DNA from: Petrolisthes cinctipes
Lineage: Eukaryota; Arthropoda; Malacostraca; Decapoda; Porcellanidae
Reading direction: 5' to 3'
NCBI GenBank assembly: GCA_033782935.1
Contig: JAWQEG010000169.1
Coordinates: forward strand, 62,001 to 126,000
Length of the DNA stretch: 64,000 nt
In this document: positions 53,258 through 64,000 of the stretch, piece by piece
How positions within the stretch are numbered: position 1 is the first letter of the stretch
How the letters are laid out: each line of letters begins with the position of its first letter
Notes under the pieces: model-generated
Told to the model about the DNA's origin: nothing
Databases searched by the model: none
The model's input: only the letters and a program-made list of their open reading frames with translations
Program-made: the position numbers and the translations under genes

Positions 53258-54944
53258 TTGCGAGTGTTTTGGGCCTTAATTTGAGATATCGACTTTTTGG
53301 CACCTTAAATATCGATTTTTAGCATGTTTTTAGCCTATATTTTGAAAATATTCTAGCACTGAGTAGGCATGTACAGATTGCTTCTAGGACCCCAAAATAT
53401 TGAATTTTCGGGTGTTTAGGGCCAGAATGAGATATAAACGGGTACAGAAAATGCATGCACATATCGACTTTTGGGCACCTAAAAGATCGATTTTCAGTAT
53501 GTTTTTGGCCTGTATTTTAAGAATACTCTAACACGGAGTAGGCATGAACAGATCGCTTCTGGGACCCCTAAATATCGAATTTTCGGGTGATTTGGGACTG
53601 AATTTAAGATATCGACTTTTTGGCACCTAAAATATCGATTTTTAGCATGTTTTTAGCCTATATTTTGAAAATATTCTAGCACTGAATAGGCATGTACAGA
53701 TTGCTTCTGGGACCCCAAAATATTGAATTTTCGGGTGTTTTGAGCCTGAATTTGAGATATAAACGGGTACAGAAGATACATGCACATATTGACTTTAGGG
53801 CACCTAAAACATCGATTTTGAGCATGTTTTGGGCCTGTATTTTGTAAATACTCTAACACGGAGTAGGCATGTACAGATCGCTTCTGGAACCCCATAATAT
53901 CGAATTTTCGGGTGTTTTGGGCCTGAATTTGAGATATCGCCTTTACGCACCTAAAATATCGATTTTTAGCATGTTTTGAGCCTATGTTTCGAAAGTATGC
54001 TAGCACTGAGTAGGCATGTACAGATCGCTTCTGGGACCCCAAAATATCGAATTTTCGGGTGGTTTGAGACTGAATTTGAGATATAAACGAGTACAGAAGA
54101 TGCATGCACGTATCGACTATTGGGCACCTAAAATATCGATTTTGAGCATGTTTTGAGCCTATATTTTGAAAACATTCTAGCACTGAGTAGGCATGTACAG
54201 ATCACTTCTGGGACCCCAAAATATCGAATTTTCGGGTGTTTTGAGCCTGAATTTGAGATATAAACGAGTATAGAAGATGCATACACATATTGACTTTAGG
54301 CACCAAAAATATCGATTTTCAGCATGTTTTCGGCCTGAATTTTGAAAATACTCTAACACGGAGTAGGCATGTACAGATCGCTTATGTGACCCCAAAATAT
54401 CGAATTTTCGGGTGTTTAGGGCCAGAATTTGAGATATAAACGGGTACAGAAGATGCATGCACATATCGACTTTTGGGCACCTAATTGATCGATTTTCAGT
54501 ATGTTTTTGGCCTGTATTTTGAAAATACTCTAACACGGAGTAGGCATGTACAGGTCCCTTCTGGGATCCCTAAATATCGAATTTTCGGGTGTTTTAGGAC
54601 TGAATTTGAGATATCGACTTTTTGGCACCTAAAATATCGATTTTTAGCATGTTTTTAGCCTACATTTTGAAAATATTCTAGCACTGAGTAGGCATGTACA
54701 GATTGCTTCTGGGACCCCAAAATATTGAATTTTCGGGTGTTTTGAGCCTGAATTTAAGATATAAACGGGTACAGAAGATACATGCACATATTGACTTTGG
54801 GCATCTAAAATATCGATTTTCAGCATGTTTTGGGCCTGTATTTTGAAAATACTCTAACACGGTGTAGGCATGTACAGATCGCTTCTAAGACCCAAAAATA
54901 TCGAATTTTCGGGTGTTTTGGGCCTGAATTTGAGATATCGCCTT

Positions 54945-55732
54945 TACGCACCTAAAATATCGATTTTTAGTATGTTTTGAGCCTATATTTTGAAAATATT
55001 CTAGCACTGGGAAGGCATGTACAGATCGCTTCTGGGACCCCAAAATATCGAATTTTTGGGTGTTTTGAGCTTGAATTTGAGATATAAACGAGTACAGAAG
55101 ATGCATGCACATATCGACTTTTGGGTACCAAAAATATCGATTTTGAGCATGTTTTGAGCCTATACTTTGAAAACATTCTAGCACTGAGTAGGCATGTACA
55201 TATCGCTTCTGGGACCCCAAAATATCGAATTTTCTGGTGTTTAGGGCCAGAATTTGAGATATAAACGGGTACAGAAGATGCATTCACATATCGACTTTTG
55301 GGCACCTAAAAGATCGATTTTCAGTATGTTGTTCGCCTATATTTTGAAAATACTCTAACACGGAGTAGGCATGTACAGATCGCTTCTGGGACCCCTAAAT
55401 ATCGAATTTTCGGGTGTTTTGGGACTGAATTTGAGATATCGACTTTTTGGCACCTAAAAGATAGATTTTTTGCATGTTTTTAGCCTATATTTTGAAAATA
55501 TTCTAGCACTGAGTAGGCATGTACAGATTGCTTCTGGGACCCCAAAATATTGAATTTTCGCTGGTTTTGAGCCTGAATTTGCGATATAGACGGGTACAGA
55601 AGATACATGCACATATTGACTTTGGGCATCTAAAATATCGATTTTCAGCATGTTTTGGGCATGTATTTTGAAAATACTCTAACACGGAGTAGGCATGTAC
55701 AGATCGCTTCTGGGACCCCAAAATATCGAATT
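54945..55732. repeat. ~790-bp block, copy 2
   Basis: This is the second copy of the preceding block. The marker ATCGAATTTGCGAGTG lies at about 55,904 here, an offset of 2651 bp from its counterpart, so this copy carries one additional 177-bp unit at about 55,733-55,909. Confidence 0.82.
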
Positions 55733-56430
55733 TTCGGGTGTTTTGAGCCTAAATTTGAGATATAAACGGGTACAGAAGATACATACACATATTGACTTTG
55801 GGCATCTAAAATATCGAATTTCAGCATGTTTTGGGCATGTATTTTGAAAATACTCTAACACGGAGTAGGCATGTACAGATCGCTTCTGGGACCAATAAAT
55901 ATCGAATTTGCGAGTGTTTTGGGCCTTAATTTGAGATATCGACTTTTTGGCACCTAAAATATCGATTTCTAGCATGTTTTTAGCCTATATTTTGAAAATA
56001 TTCTAGCACTGCGTAGGCATGTACAGATCGCTTCTGGGACCCCAAAATATCGAATTTTCGGGTGTTTTGAGCCTGAATTTGAGATATAAACGGGTACTGA
56101 AAATGCATGTACATATCGACTTTTTGGCACCTAAAACATCGATTTTGAGCATGTTTTGGGCCTGTATTTTGAAAATACTCTAACACGGAGTAGGCATGTA
56201 CAGATCGCTTCTGGGACCCCTAAATATCGAATTTTCGGGTGTTTTGGGCCTTAATTTGAGATATCGACTTTTTGGCACCTAAAATATCGATTTTTAGCAT
56301 GTTTTTAGCCTATATTTTGAAAATATTCTAGCACTGAGTAGGCATGTACAGATCGCTTGTGGGACCCCAAAATATTGAATTTTCGGGTGTTTAGTGCCAG
56401 AATTTGAGATATAAACGGGTACAGAAGATG

Positions 56431-58538
56431 CATGCACATATCGACTTTTGGGCACCTAAAATATCGATTTGGAGCATGTTTTGAGCCTATATTTTGAAAA
56501 CATTCTAGCACTGAGTAGGCATGTACAGATCGCTTCTGGGACCCCAAAATATCGAATTTTCGGGTGTTTTGAGCCTAAATTTGAGATATAAACGAGTATA
56601 GAAGATGCATACACACTTTGGGCACCAAAAATATCGATTTTCAGCATGTTTTAAGCCTGAATTTTGAAAATACTCTATCACGGAGTAGGCATGTACAGAT
56701 CGCTTCTGGGACCCCAAAATATCGAATTTTCGGGTGTTTAGGCCAGAATTTGAGATATAAACGGGTACAGAAGATGCATGCAGATATCGACTTTTGGACA
56801 CATAAAAGATCGATTTTCAGTATGTTTTTGGCCTGTATTTTAAAAATACTCTAACACGGAGTAGGCATGTACAGATCGCTTCTGGGACCCCAAAATATCG
56901 AATTTTCGGGTGTTTTGGGCATTAATTTGAGATATAAACGAGTACAGAAGATGCATGCACATATCGACTTTTGGGCACCTAAATTATCGATTTTGAGCAT
57001 GTTTTGAGCCTATATTTTGAAAACATTCTAGCACTGAGTAGGCATGTACAGATCGCTTCTGGGACCCCACAATTTCGAATTTTTGGGTGTTTTGAGCCTG
57101 AATTTCAGATATAAACGAGTATAGAAGATGAATACACATATTGACTTTGGGCACCAAAAATATCGATTTTCAGCATGTTTTGGGCCTGAATTTTGAAATT
57201 ACTCTAACACGGAGTAGGCATGTACAGATCGCTTCTTGGACCCCAAAATATCGAATTTTCGGGTGTTTAGGGCCGGAATTTGAGATGTAAACGGATGCAG
57301 AAGATGAATGCACATATCGACTTTTGAGCACCTAAAAGATCGATTTTCAGTATGTTTTTAGCCTGTATTTTTAACACGGAGTAGGCATGTACAGATCGCT
57401 TCTAGGACACCAAAATATCGAATTTTCCGGTGTTTTGAGCCTGAATTTGAGATATAAACGGGTACAGAAGATACATGCACATATTGACTTTCGGCATCTA
57501 AAATATCGATTTTCAGCATGTTTTGGGCATGTATTTTGAAAATACTCTAACACGGAGTAGGCATGTACAGATCGCTTCTGAGACCCCAAAATATCGAATT
57601 TTCATGTGTTTTGGGCCTGATTTTGAGATATCGCCTTTACGCACCTAAAATATCGATTTATAGCATGTTTTGAGCCTATATTTTGAAAATATTCTAGCAC
57701 TGAGTAGGCATGTACAGATCGCTTCTGGGACCCCAAAATATCGAATTTTCGGGTGTTTTGAGCCAGAATTTAAGATATAAACGAGTACAGAAGATGCATG
57801 CACATATCGACTTTTGGGCACCTAAAATATCGATTTTGAGCATGTTTTGAGCCTATATTTTGAAAACATTCTAACACTGAGTATGCATGTACAGATCGCT
57901 TCTGGGACCCAAAAATATCGAATTTTCGGGTATTTAGGGCCAAAATTTGAGATATAAACGGGTACAGAAGATGCATGCACATATCGACTTTTGGGCACCT
58001 AAAAGATCGATTTTCAGTATGTTTTTGGCCTGTATTTTGAAAATACTCTAACACGGAGAAATCATGTACAGATCGCTTCTGAGACCCCTAAATATCGAAT
58101 TTTCGGGTGTTTTGGGCCTTAATTTGAGATATCGCCTTTACGCACCTAAAATATCGATTTTTAGCACGTTTTGAGCCTATATTTTTAAAATATTCTAGCA
58201 CTGAGTAGGCATGTAGAGATCGCTTCTGGGACCCCAAAATATCGAATTTTCGGGTGTTTAGGGCCAGAATTTGAGAAATAAACGGGTACAGAAGATGCAT
58301 GCACATATCGACTTTTGGGTACCTAATAGATCGATTTCCAGTATGTTTTTAACCTGTATTTTGAAACACAGAGTAGGCATGTACAGATCGCTTCTGGGAC
58401 CCCAAAATATCGAATTTTCGGGTGTTTTGTGCCTGAATTTGAGATATAAACGGGTACTGAAGATGCATGCACATATCGAATTTTGGGCACCTAAAACATC
58501 GATTTTGAGCATGTTTTGGGCCTGTATTTTGAAAATAC
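56431..58538. repeat. 2.1-kb block, copy 1 (repeated at 3363 bp)
   Basis: It matches 59,794-61,901 at a constant offset of 3363 bp. Shared odd variants are CGATTTGGAGCATG, CATACACACTTTGGGC (7-bp loss), TGTATTTTTAACACGGAG and GAGATGTAAACGGATGC. Scattered single-base differences exist (for example CTTCTGGG near 57,722 against CTTGTGGG near 61,085). Agreement ends at the class box near 58,538. Confidence 0.92.
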
Positions 58539-59793
58539 TCTAACACTGAGTAGGCATGTACAGATTGCTTCTGGGACCCCAAAATATTGAATTTTCGGGT
58601 GTTTTGAGCCTGTATTTGAGATATAAACGGGTACTGAAGATGCATGCACATATCGACTTTTGTGCACCTAAAAGATCGATTTTCAGTATGTTTTGAGCAT
58701 GTATTTTGAAAATACTCTAACACGGAGTAGGCATGTACAGATCGCTTCTGGGACCCCTAAATATCGAATTTTCGGGTGTTTTGGGCCTTAATTTGAGATA
58801 TCGACTTTTTGGCACCTAAAATATCGATTTTTAGCATGTTTTTAGCCTATATTTTGAAAATATTCTAGCACTGAGTAGGCATGTACAGATTGCTTCTGGG
58901 CCCCCAAAATATTGAATTTTCGGGTGTTTAGTGCCAGAATTTGAGATATAAACGGGTACAGAAGATGCATGCACATATCGACTTTTGGGCACCTAAAAGA
59001 TCGATTTTCAGTATGTTTATGGCCTGTATTTAGAAAATACTCTAACACGGAGTAGGCATGTACAGATCGCTTCTGGGACCCCTAAATATCGAATTTTCGG
59101 GTGTTTTCGGACAGAATTTGAGATATCGACTTTTTGGCACCTAAAAGATCGATTTTTAGCATGTTTTTAGCCTATATTTTGAAAATATTCTAGCACTGAG
59201 TAGGCATGTACAGATTGCTTCTTGGACCCCAAAATATTGAATTTTCGGGTGTTTTGAGCCTGAATTTGAGATATAAACGGGTACAGAAGATACATGCACA
59301 TATTGACTTTGGGCATCTAAAATATCGATTTTCAGCATGTTTTGGGCATGTATTTTAAAAATACTCTAACACGGAGTAGGCATGTACAGATCGCTTCTGG
59401 GACCCTAAAATATCGAATTTTCGGGTGTTTTGAGCCTGAATTTGAGTTATAAACGGATACTGAAGATGCATGCACATATCGACTTTTGGGCACCTAAAAC
59501 ATCGATTTTGAGCATGTTTTTGGCCTGTATTTTGAAAATACTCAAACACGGAGTAGGCATGTACAGATCCCTTCTGGAACCCCTATATATCGAATTTTCG
59601 GGTGTTTTGGGACTGAATTTGAGATATCGACTTTTTGGCACCTAAAATATCGATTTTTAGCATGTTTTGAGCCAATATTTTGAAAATATTCTAGCACTGA
59701 GTAGGCATGTACAGATCGCTTGTGGGACCCCAAAATATCGATTTTTCGGGTGTTTTGAGCCAGAATTTAAGATATAAACGAGTACAGAAGATG
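58539..59793. repeat. Satellite between the two 2.1-kb blocks
   Basis: About 1.25 kb of long and short right-subfamily units complete the 3363-bp period. No other content is seen. Confidence 0.86.
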
Positions 59794-61901
59794 CATGCAC
59801 ATATCGACTTTTGGGCACCTAAAATATCGATTTGGAGCATGTTTTGAGCCTATATTTTGAAAACATTCTAGCACTGAGTAGGCATGTACAGATCGCTTCT
59901 GGGACCCCAAAATATCGAATTTTCGGGTGTTTTGAGCCTAAATTTGAGATATAAACGAGTATAGAAGATGCATACACACTTTGGGCACCAAAAATATCGA
60001 TTTTCAGCATGTTTTAAGCCTGAATTTTGAAAATACTCTATCACGGAGTAGGCATGTACAGATCGCTTCTGGGACCCCAAAATATCGAATTTTCGGGTTT
60101 TTAGGCCAGAATTTGAGATATAAACGGGTACAGAAGATGCATGCAGATATCGACTTTTGGACACATAAAAGATCGATTTTCAGTATGTTTTTGGCCTGTA
60201 TTTTAAAAATACTCTAACACGGAGTAGGCATGTACAGATCGCTTCTGGGACCCCAAAATATCGAATTTTCGGGTGTTTTGGGCATTAATTTGAGATATAA
60301 ACGAGTACAGAAGATGCATGCACATATCGACTTTTGGGCACCTAAATTATCGATTTTGAGCATGTTTTGAGCCTATATTTTGAAAACATTCTAGCACTGA
60401 GTAGGCATGTACAGATCGCTTCTGGGACCCCACAATTTCGAATTTTTGGGTGTTTTGAGCCTGAATTTCAGATATAAACGAGTATAGAAGATGAATACAC
60501 ATATTGACTTTGGGCACCAAAAATATCGATTTTCAGCATGTTTTGGGCCTGAATTTTGAAATTACTCTAACACGGAGTAGGCATGTACAGATCGCTTCTT
60601 GGACCCCAAAATATCGAATTTTCGGGTGTTTAGGGCCGGAATTTGAGATGTAAACGGATGCAGAAGATGAATGCACATATCGACTTTTGAGCACCTAAAA
60701 GATCGATTTTCAGTATGTTTTTAGCCTGTATTTTTAACACGGAGTAGGCATGTACAGATCGCTTCTAGGACACCAAAATATCGAATTTTCCGGTGTTTTG
60801 AGCCTGAATTTGAGATATAAACGGGTACAGAAGATACATGCACATATTGACTTTCGGCATCTAAAATATCGATTTTCAGCATGTTTTGGGCATGTATTTT
60901 GAAAATACTCTAACACGGAGTAGGCATGTACAGATCGCTTCTGAGACCCCAAAATATCGAATTTTCATGTGTTTTGGGCCTGATTTTGAGATATCGCCTT
61001 TACGCACCTAAAATATCGATTTATAGCATGTTTTGAGCCTATATTTTGAAAATATTCTAGCACTGAGTAGGCATGTACAGATCGCTTGTGGGACCCCAAA
61101 ATATCGAATTTTCGGGTGTTTTGAGCCAGAATTTAAGATATAAACGAGTACAGAAGATGCATGCACATATCGACTTTTGGGCACCTAAAATATCGATTTT
61201 GAGCATGTTTTGAGCCTATATTTTGAAAACATTCTAACACTGAGTATGCATGTACAGATAACTTCTGGGACCCAAAAATATCGAATTTTCGGGTATTTAG
61301 GGCCAAAATTTGAGATATAAACGGGTACAGAAGATGCATGCACATATCGACTTTTGGGCACCTAAAAGATCGATTTTCAGTATGTTTTTGGCCTGTATTT
61401 TGAAAATACTCTAACACGGAGAAATCATGTACAGATCGCTTCTGAGACCCCTAAATATCGAATTTTCGGGTGTTTTGGGCCTTAATTTGAGATATCGCCT
61501 TTACGCACCTAAAATATCGATTTTTAGCACGTTTTGAGCCTATATTTTTAAAATATTCTAGCACTGAGTAGGCATGTAGAGATCGCTTCTGGGACCCCAA
61601 AATATCGAATTTTCGGGTGTTTAGGGCCAGAATTTGAGAAATAAACGGGTACAGAAGATGCATGCACATATCGACTTTTGGGTACCTAATAGATCGATTT
61701 CCAGTATGTTTTTAACCTGTATTTTGAAACACAGAGTAGGCATGTACAGATCGCTTCTGGGACCCCAAAATATCGAATTTTCGGGTGTTTTGTGCCTGAA
61801 TTTGAGATATAAACGGGTACTGAAGATGCATGCACATATCGAATTTTGGGCACCTAAAACATCGATTTTGAGCATGTTTTGGGCCTGTATTTTGAAAATA
61901 C
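59794..61901. repeat. 2.1-kb block, copy 2
   Basis: This is the second copy of the 56,431-58,538 block. Its last ~500 bp also match 47,690-48,200, and beyond 61,901 it continues like 48,200 (CTGTAACACGGAGTAGG), unlike copy 1. It therefore straddles the superunit boundary and keeps the longer original context. Confidence 0.9.
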
Positions 61902-64000
61902 TGTAACACGGAGTAGGCTTGTACAGATCGCTTCTGTGACCCTAAAATATCGAATTTTCGGGTGTTTTGGGCCTGAATTTGAGATATCGCCTTTACGCAC
62001 TTGAAATATCGATTTTTAGCATGTTTTGAGCCTACATTTTGAAAATATTCTAGCACTGAGTAGGCATGTACAGATCGCTTCTGGGACCCCAAAATATTGA
62101 GTTATCGGGTGTTTTAAGATTGAATTTAAGATATAAACGAGAACAGAAGATGCATGCACATATCGACTTTTGTGCACCTAAAATATCGATTTTGAGCATG
62201 TTTTGAGCCTATATTTTGAAAACATTCTAGCACTAAGTAGGCATGTACAGGTCGCTTCTGGGACCCCAAAATATCGAATTTTCGGGTGTTTAGGGCCAGT
62301 ATTTGAGATAGAAACGGGTACAGAAGATGCATGCACATATCGACTTTTGGGCACCTAAAAGATCGATTTTCAGTATGTTTTTGGCCTGTATTTTGAAAAT
62401 ACTCTAACACGGAGTAGGCATGTACAGATCGCTTCTGGGACCCCTAAATATCGAATTTTCGGGTGTTTTGGGCCTTAATTTGAGATATCGACTTTTTGGC
62501 ACCTAAAATATCGATTTTTAGCATGTTTTTAGCCTATATTTTGAAAATATTCTAGCACTGAGTAAGCATGTACAGATTGCTTCTGGGACCAAAAATATTG
62601 AATTTTCGGGTGTTTAGGGCCAGAATTTGAGATATAAACGAGTACAGAAGATGCATGCACATATCGACTTTTGGGCACCTAAAACATCGATTTTGAGCAT
62701 GTTTTGAGCCTATATTTTGAAAACATTCTTGCACTGAGTAGGCATGTACAGATCGCTTATGGGACCCCAAAATATCGAATTTTCGGGTGTTTAGGGCCAG
62801 AATTTGAGATATAAACGGGTACAGAAGATGCATGCACATACCGATTTTTGGGCACCTAAAACATCGATTTTGAGCATGTTTTGAGCCTATATTTTGAAAA
62901 CATTCTAGCACTGAGTAGGCATGTACAGATCGCTTCTGGGACCCAAAAATATCGAATTTACGGGTGTTTAGGGCCAAAATTTGAGATATAAACGGGTACA
63001 GAAGATGCATGCACATATCGACTTTTGGGCACCTAAAAGATCGATTTTCAGTATGTTTTTGGCCTGTATTTTGAAAATACTCTAACACGGAGAAATCATG
63101 TACAGATCGCTTCTGAGACCCCTAAATATCGAATTTTCGGGTGTTTTGGGCCTTAATTTGAGATATCGCCTTTACGCACCTAAAATATCGATTTTTAACA
63201 CGTTTTGAGCCTATATTTTTAAAATATTCTAGCACTGAGTAGGCATGTAGAGATCGCTTCTGGGACCCCAAAATATCGAATTTTCGGGTGTTTTGAGCCT
63301 GAATTTAAGATATAAACGAGTACAGAAGATGCATGCACATATCGACTTTTGAGCACCTAAAATATCGATTTTGAGCATGTTTTGAGCCTATATTTTGAAA
63401 ACATTCTAGCACTGAGTAGGCATGTACAGATCGCTTCTGGGACCCCAAAATATCGAATTTTCGGGTGTTTTGAGCCTGAATTTGAGATATAAACGAGTAT
63501 AGAAGATGCAAACACATATTGACTTTGGGCACCAAAAATATCGATTTTCAGCATGTTTTAAGCCTGAATTTTGAAAATACTCTAACACGGAGTAGACATG
63601 TACAGATCGCTTCTGGGACCCCTAAATATGGAATTTTCGGGTGTTTTGGGCCTTAATTTGAGATATCGACTTTTTATGCACCTAAAATATCGATTTTTAG
63701 CATGTTTTTAGCCTATATTTCTAAAATATTCTAGCACTGAGTAGGCATGTACAGATGGCTTCTGGGACCCCAAATTATTGAATTTTCGGGTGTTTTGAGC
63801 CTGAATTTGAGATATAAATGAGTACAGAAGATACATGCACATATTGACTTTGGGCATCTAAAATATCGATTTTCAGCATGTTTTGGGCATGTATTTTGAA
63901 AATACTCTAACACGGAGTAGGCATGTACAGATCGCTTCTGGGACCCCAAAATATCGAATTTTCGGGTGTTTTGAGCCTGAATTTGAGATATAAACGGGTA
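61391..64000. repeat. Superunit of 13,701 bp, copy 2 (cut by window end)
   Basis: It follows 47,690-50,300 at an offset of 13,701 bp, with scattered substitutions. Near 63,900 the best partner shifts to the second 502-bp copy (offset about 13,199 bp), because this superunit has that module only once. The window ends inside a long unit. Confidence 0.88.

Larger units (their letters stand above)
50718..56430. repeat. Irregular right-subfamily block
   Basis: Long and short units alternate, with several displaced duplicates. The stretch near 51,860-52,200 (TATTTTGTAAATACTC, then TATAATATCG, then TATATTTCGAAAATATTC) has relatives near 42,220-42,560 and 53,840-54,190. The larger duplicate at 52,470-53,257 is listed separately. 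I see no gene or mobile element. Confidence 0.87.
47690..61390. repeat. Superunit of 13,701 bp, copy 1
   Basis: The start of this stretch (47,690-50,3xx) is found again from 61,391 at an offset of 13,701 bp. Shared rare variants include GAGAAATCATGTACAG (47,719 and 61,420; again 49,390 and 63,091), TAGAGATCGCTTC and GACCCCAAATTATTG. The superunit holds the 502-bp duplication, the irregular 50.7-56.4 kb part and both copies of the 3363-bp repeat. Confidence 0.86.
1..64000. repeat. Uninterrupted satellite DNA array (147/158/176-177-bp units)
   Basis: Every stretch of the window is built from one repeat. The near-invariant anchor GGCATGTACAGATCGCTTCT recurs at about 147, 158 or 175-177 bp from start to end, always in the same orientation. 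Each unit carries, in order, a class box (TTCTAGCACTGAG, CTCTAACACGGAG or TTCTAACTAGGAG), the anchor, a first AT-rich core (AAAATATCGAATTTTC), in long units a spacer with AAACGGGTACAGAAGATGCA, and a second AT-rich core (AAAATATCGATTTTC). Roughly 390 units fit. No non-satellite insertion, inversion or single-copy gap was seen. Arrays of this size and nesting are known from centromeric and other heterochromatin of eukaryotes; that location is inferred, not shown. The family is not one I recognise. Confidence 0.98.

Noticed and set aside
1..64000. CRISPR array
   Set aside because: The repeats are contiguous units of 147-177 bp with no unique spacers between short repeats, and no cas genes are present.
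1..64000. Telomeric repeats, tRNA, 5S or other rRNA genes
   Set aside because: No short telomere-type tandem motif and no cloverleaf or rRNA signature sequence was seen on either strand.
1..64000. Naming the species or a published satellite family
   Set aside because: Unit length alone resembles many plant and animal satellites; I could not match the sequence to any family from memory, so any name would be a guess.

Overview
The whole 64 kb window is one uninterrupted head-to-tail satellite DNA array. I see no protein-coding gene, RNA gene, transposon or single-copy sequence. All units lie in the same orientation, and both window ends fall inside a unit, so the array continues on both sides. 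The basic unit is about 176-177 bp (long type), alternating with a 147-bp short type and a left-half-only 158-bp type, roughly 390 units in all. A typical long unit is about 39% G+C by hand count. Long AT-leaning arrays with nested higher-order repeats (HORs) are typical of centromeric, pericentromeric or other heterochromatin in a eukaryotic nuclear genome. I do not recognise the family and will not name an organism.

The 176-bp unit is itself a diverged dimer of two halves of about 87 and 89 bp that share a core around AAAATATCGA. The short type lacks about 30 bp of the second half, between two ATAT motifs. The 158-bp type lacks 18 bp at the unit junction. Both losses are inherited through many copies and act as lineage markers.

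Layout: (1) 1-12.6 kb, irregular array with a 2.2-2.8 kb HOR present three times and a four-unit HOR of about 688 bp. (2) 12.61-26.44 kb, four consecutive very similar HOR copies of 3779, 3134, 3134 and 3779 bp (23, 19, 19 and 23 units). (3) 26.4-39.1 kb, a mosaic of blocks copied from one another at distances of 1.8, 6.6, 7.4 and 8.4 kb. (4) About 39.1 kb, a change of subfamily: the 158-bp type and CTAACTAGGAG units stop, and units with ACGAGTA, CGCCTTTACGCACC and GTGTTTAGGGCC begin. (5) 39.1-64 kb, the right subfamily, with 324-bp long+short dimers, a nearly perfect 1346-bp tandem duplication, a 502-bp duplication, a 2.1-kb block repeated at 3363 bp, and a 13,701-bp superperiod linking 47.7-50.3 kb to 61.4-64 kb.

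The reverse strand is rich in open frames, up to 273 codons, but these are by-products of a repeat with few stops and unit lengths near multiples of three. I annotate none as a gene. What is of interest here is array architecture and turnover, not an enzyme system. Block boundaries were read by eye and are accurate to roughly 10-30 bp.
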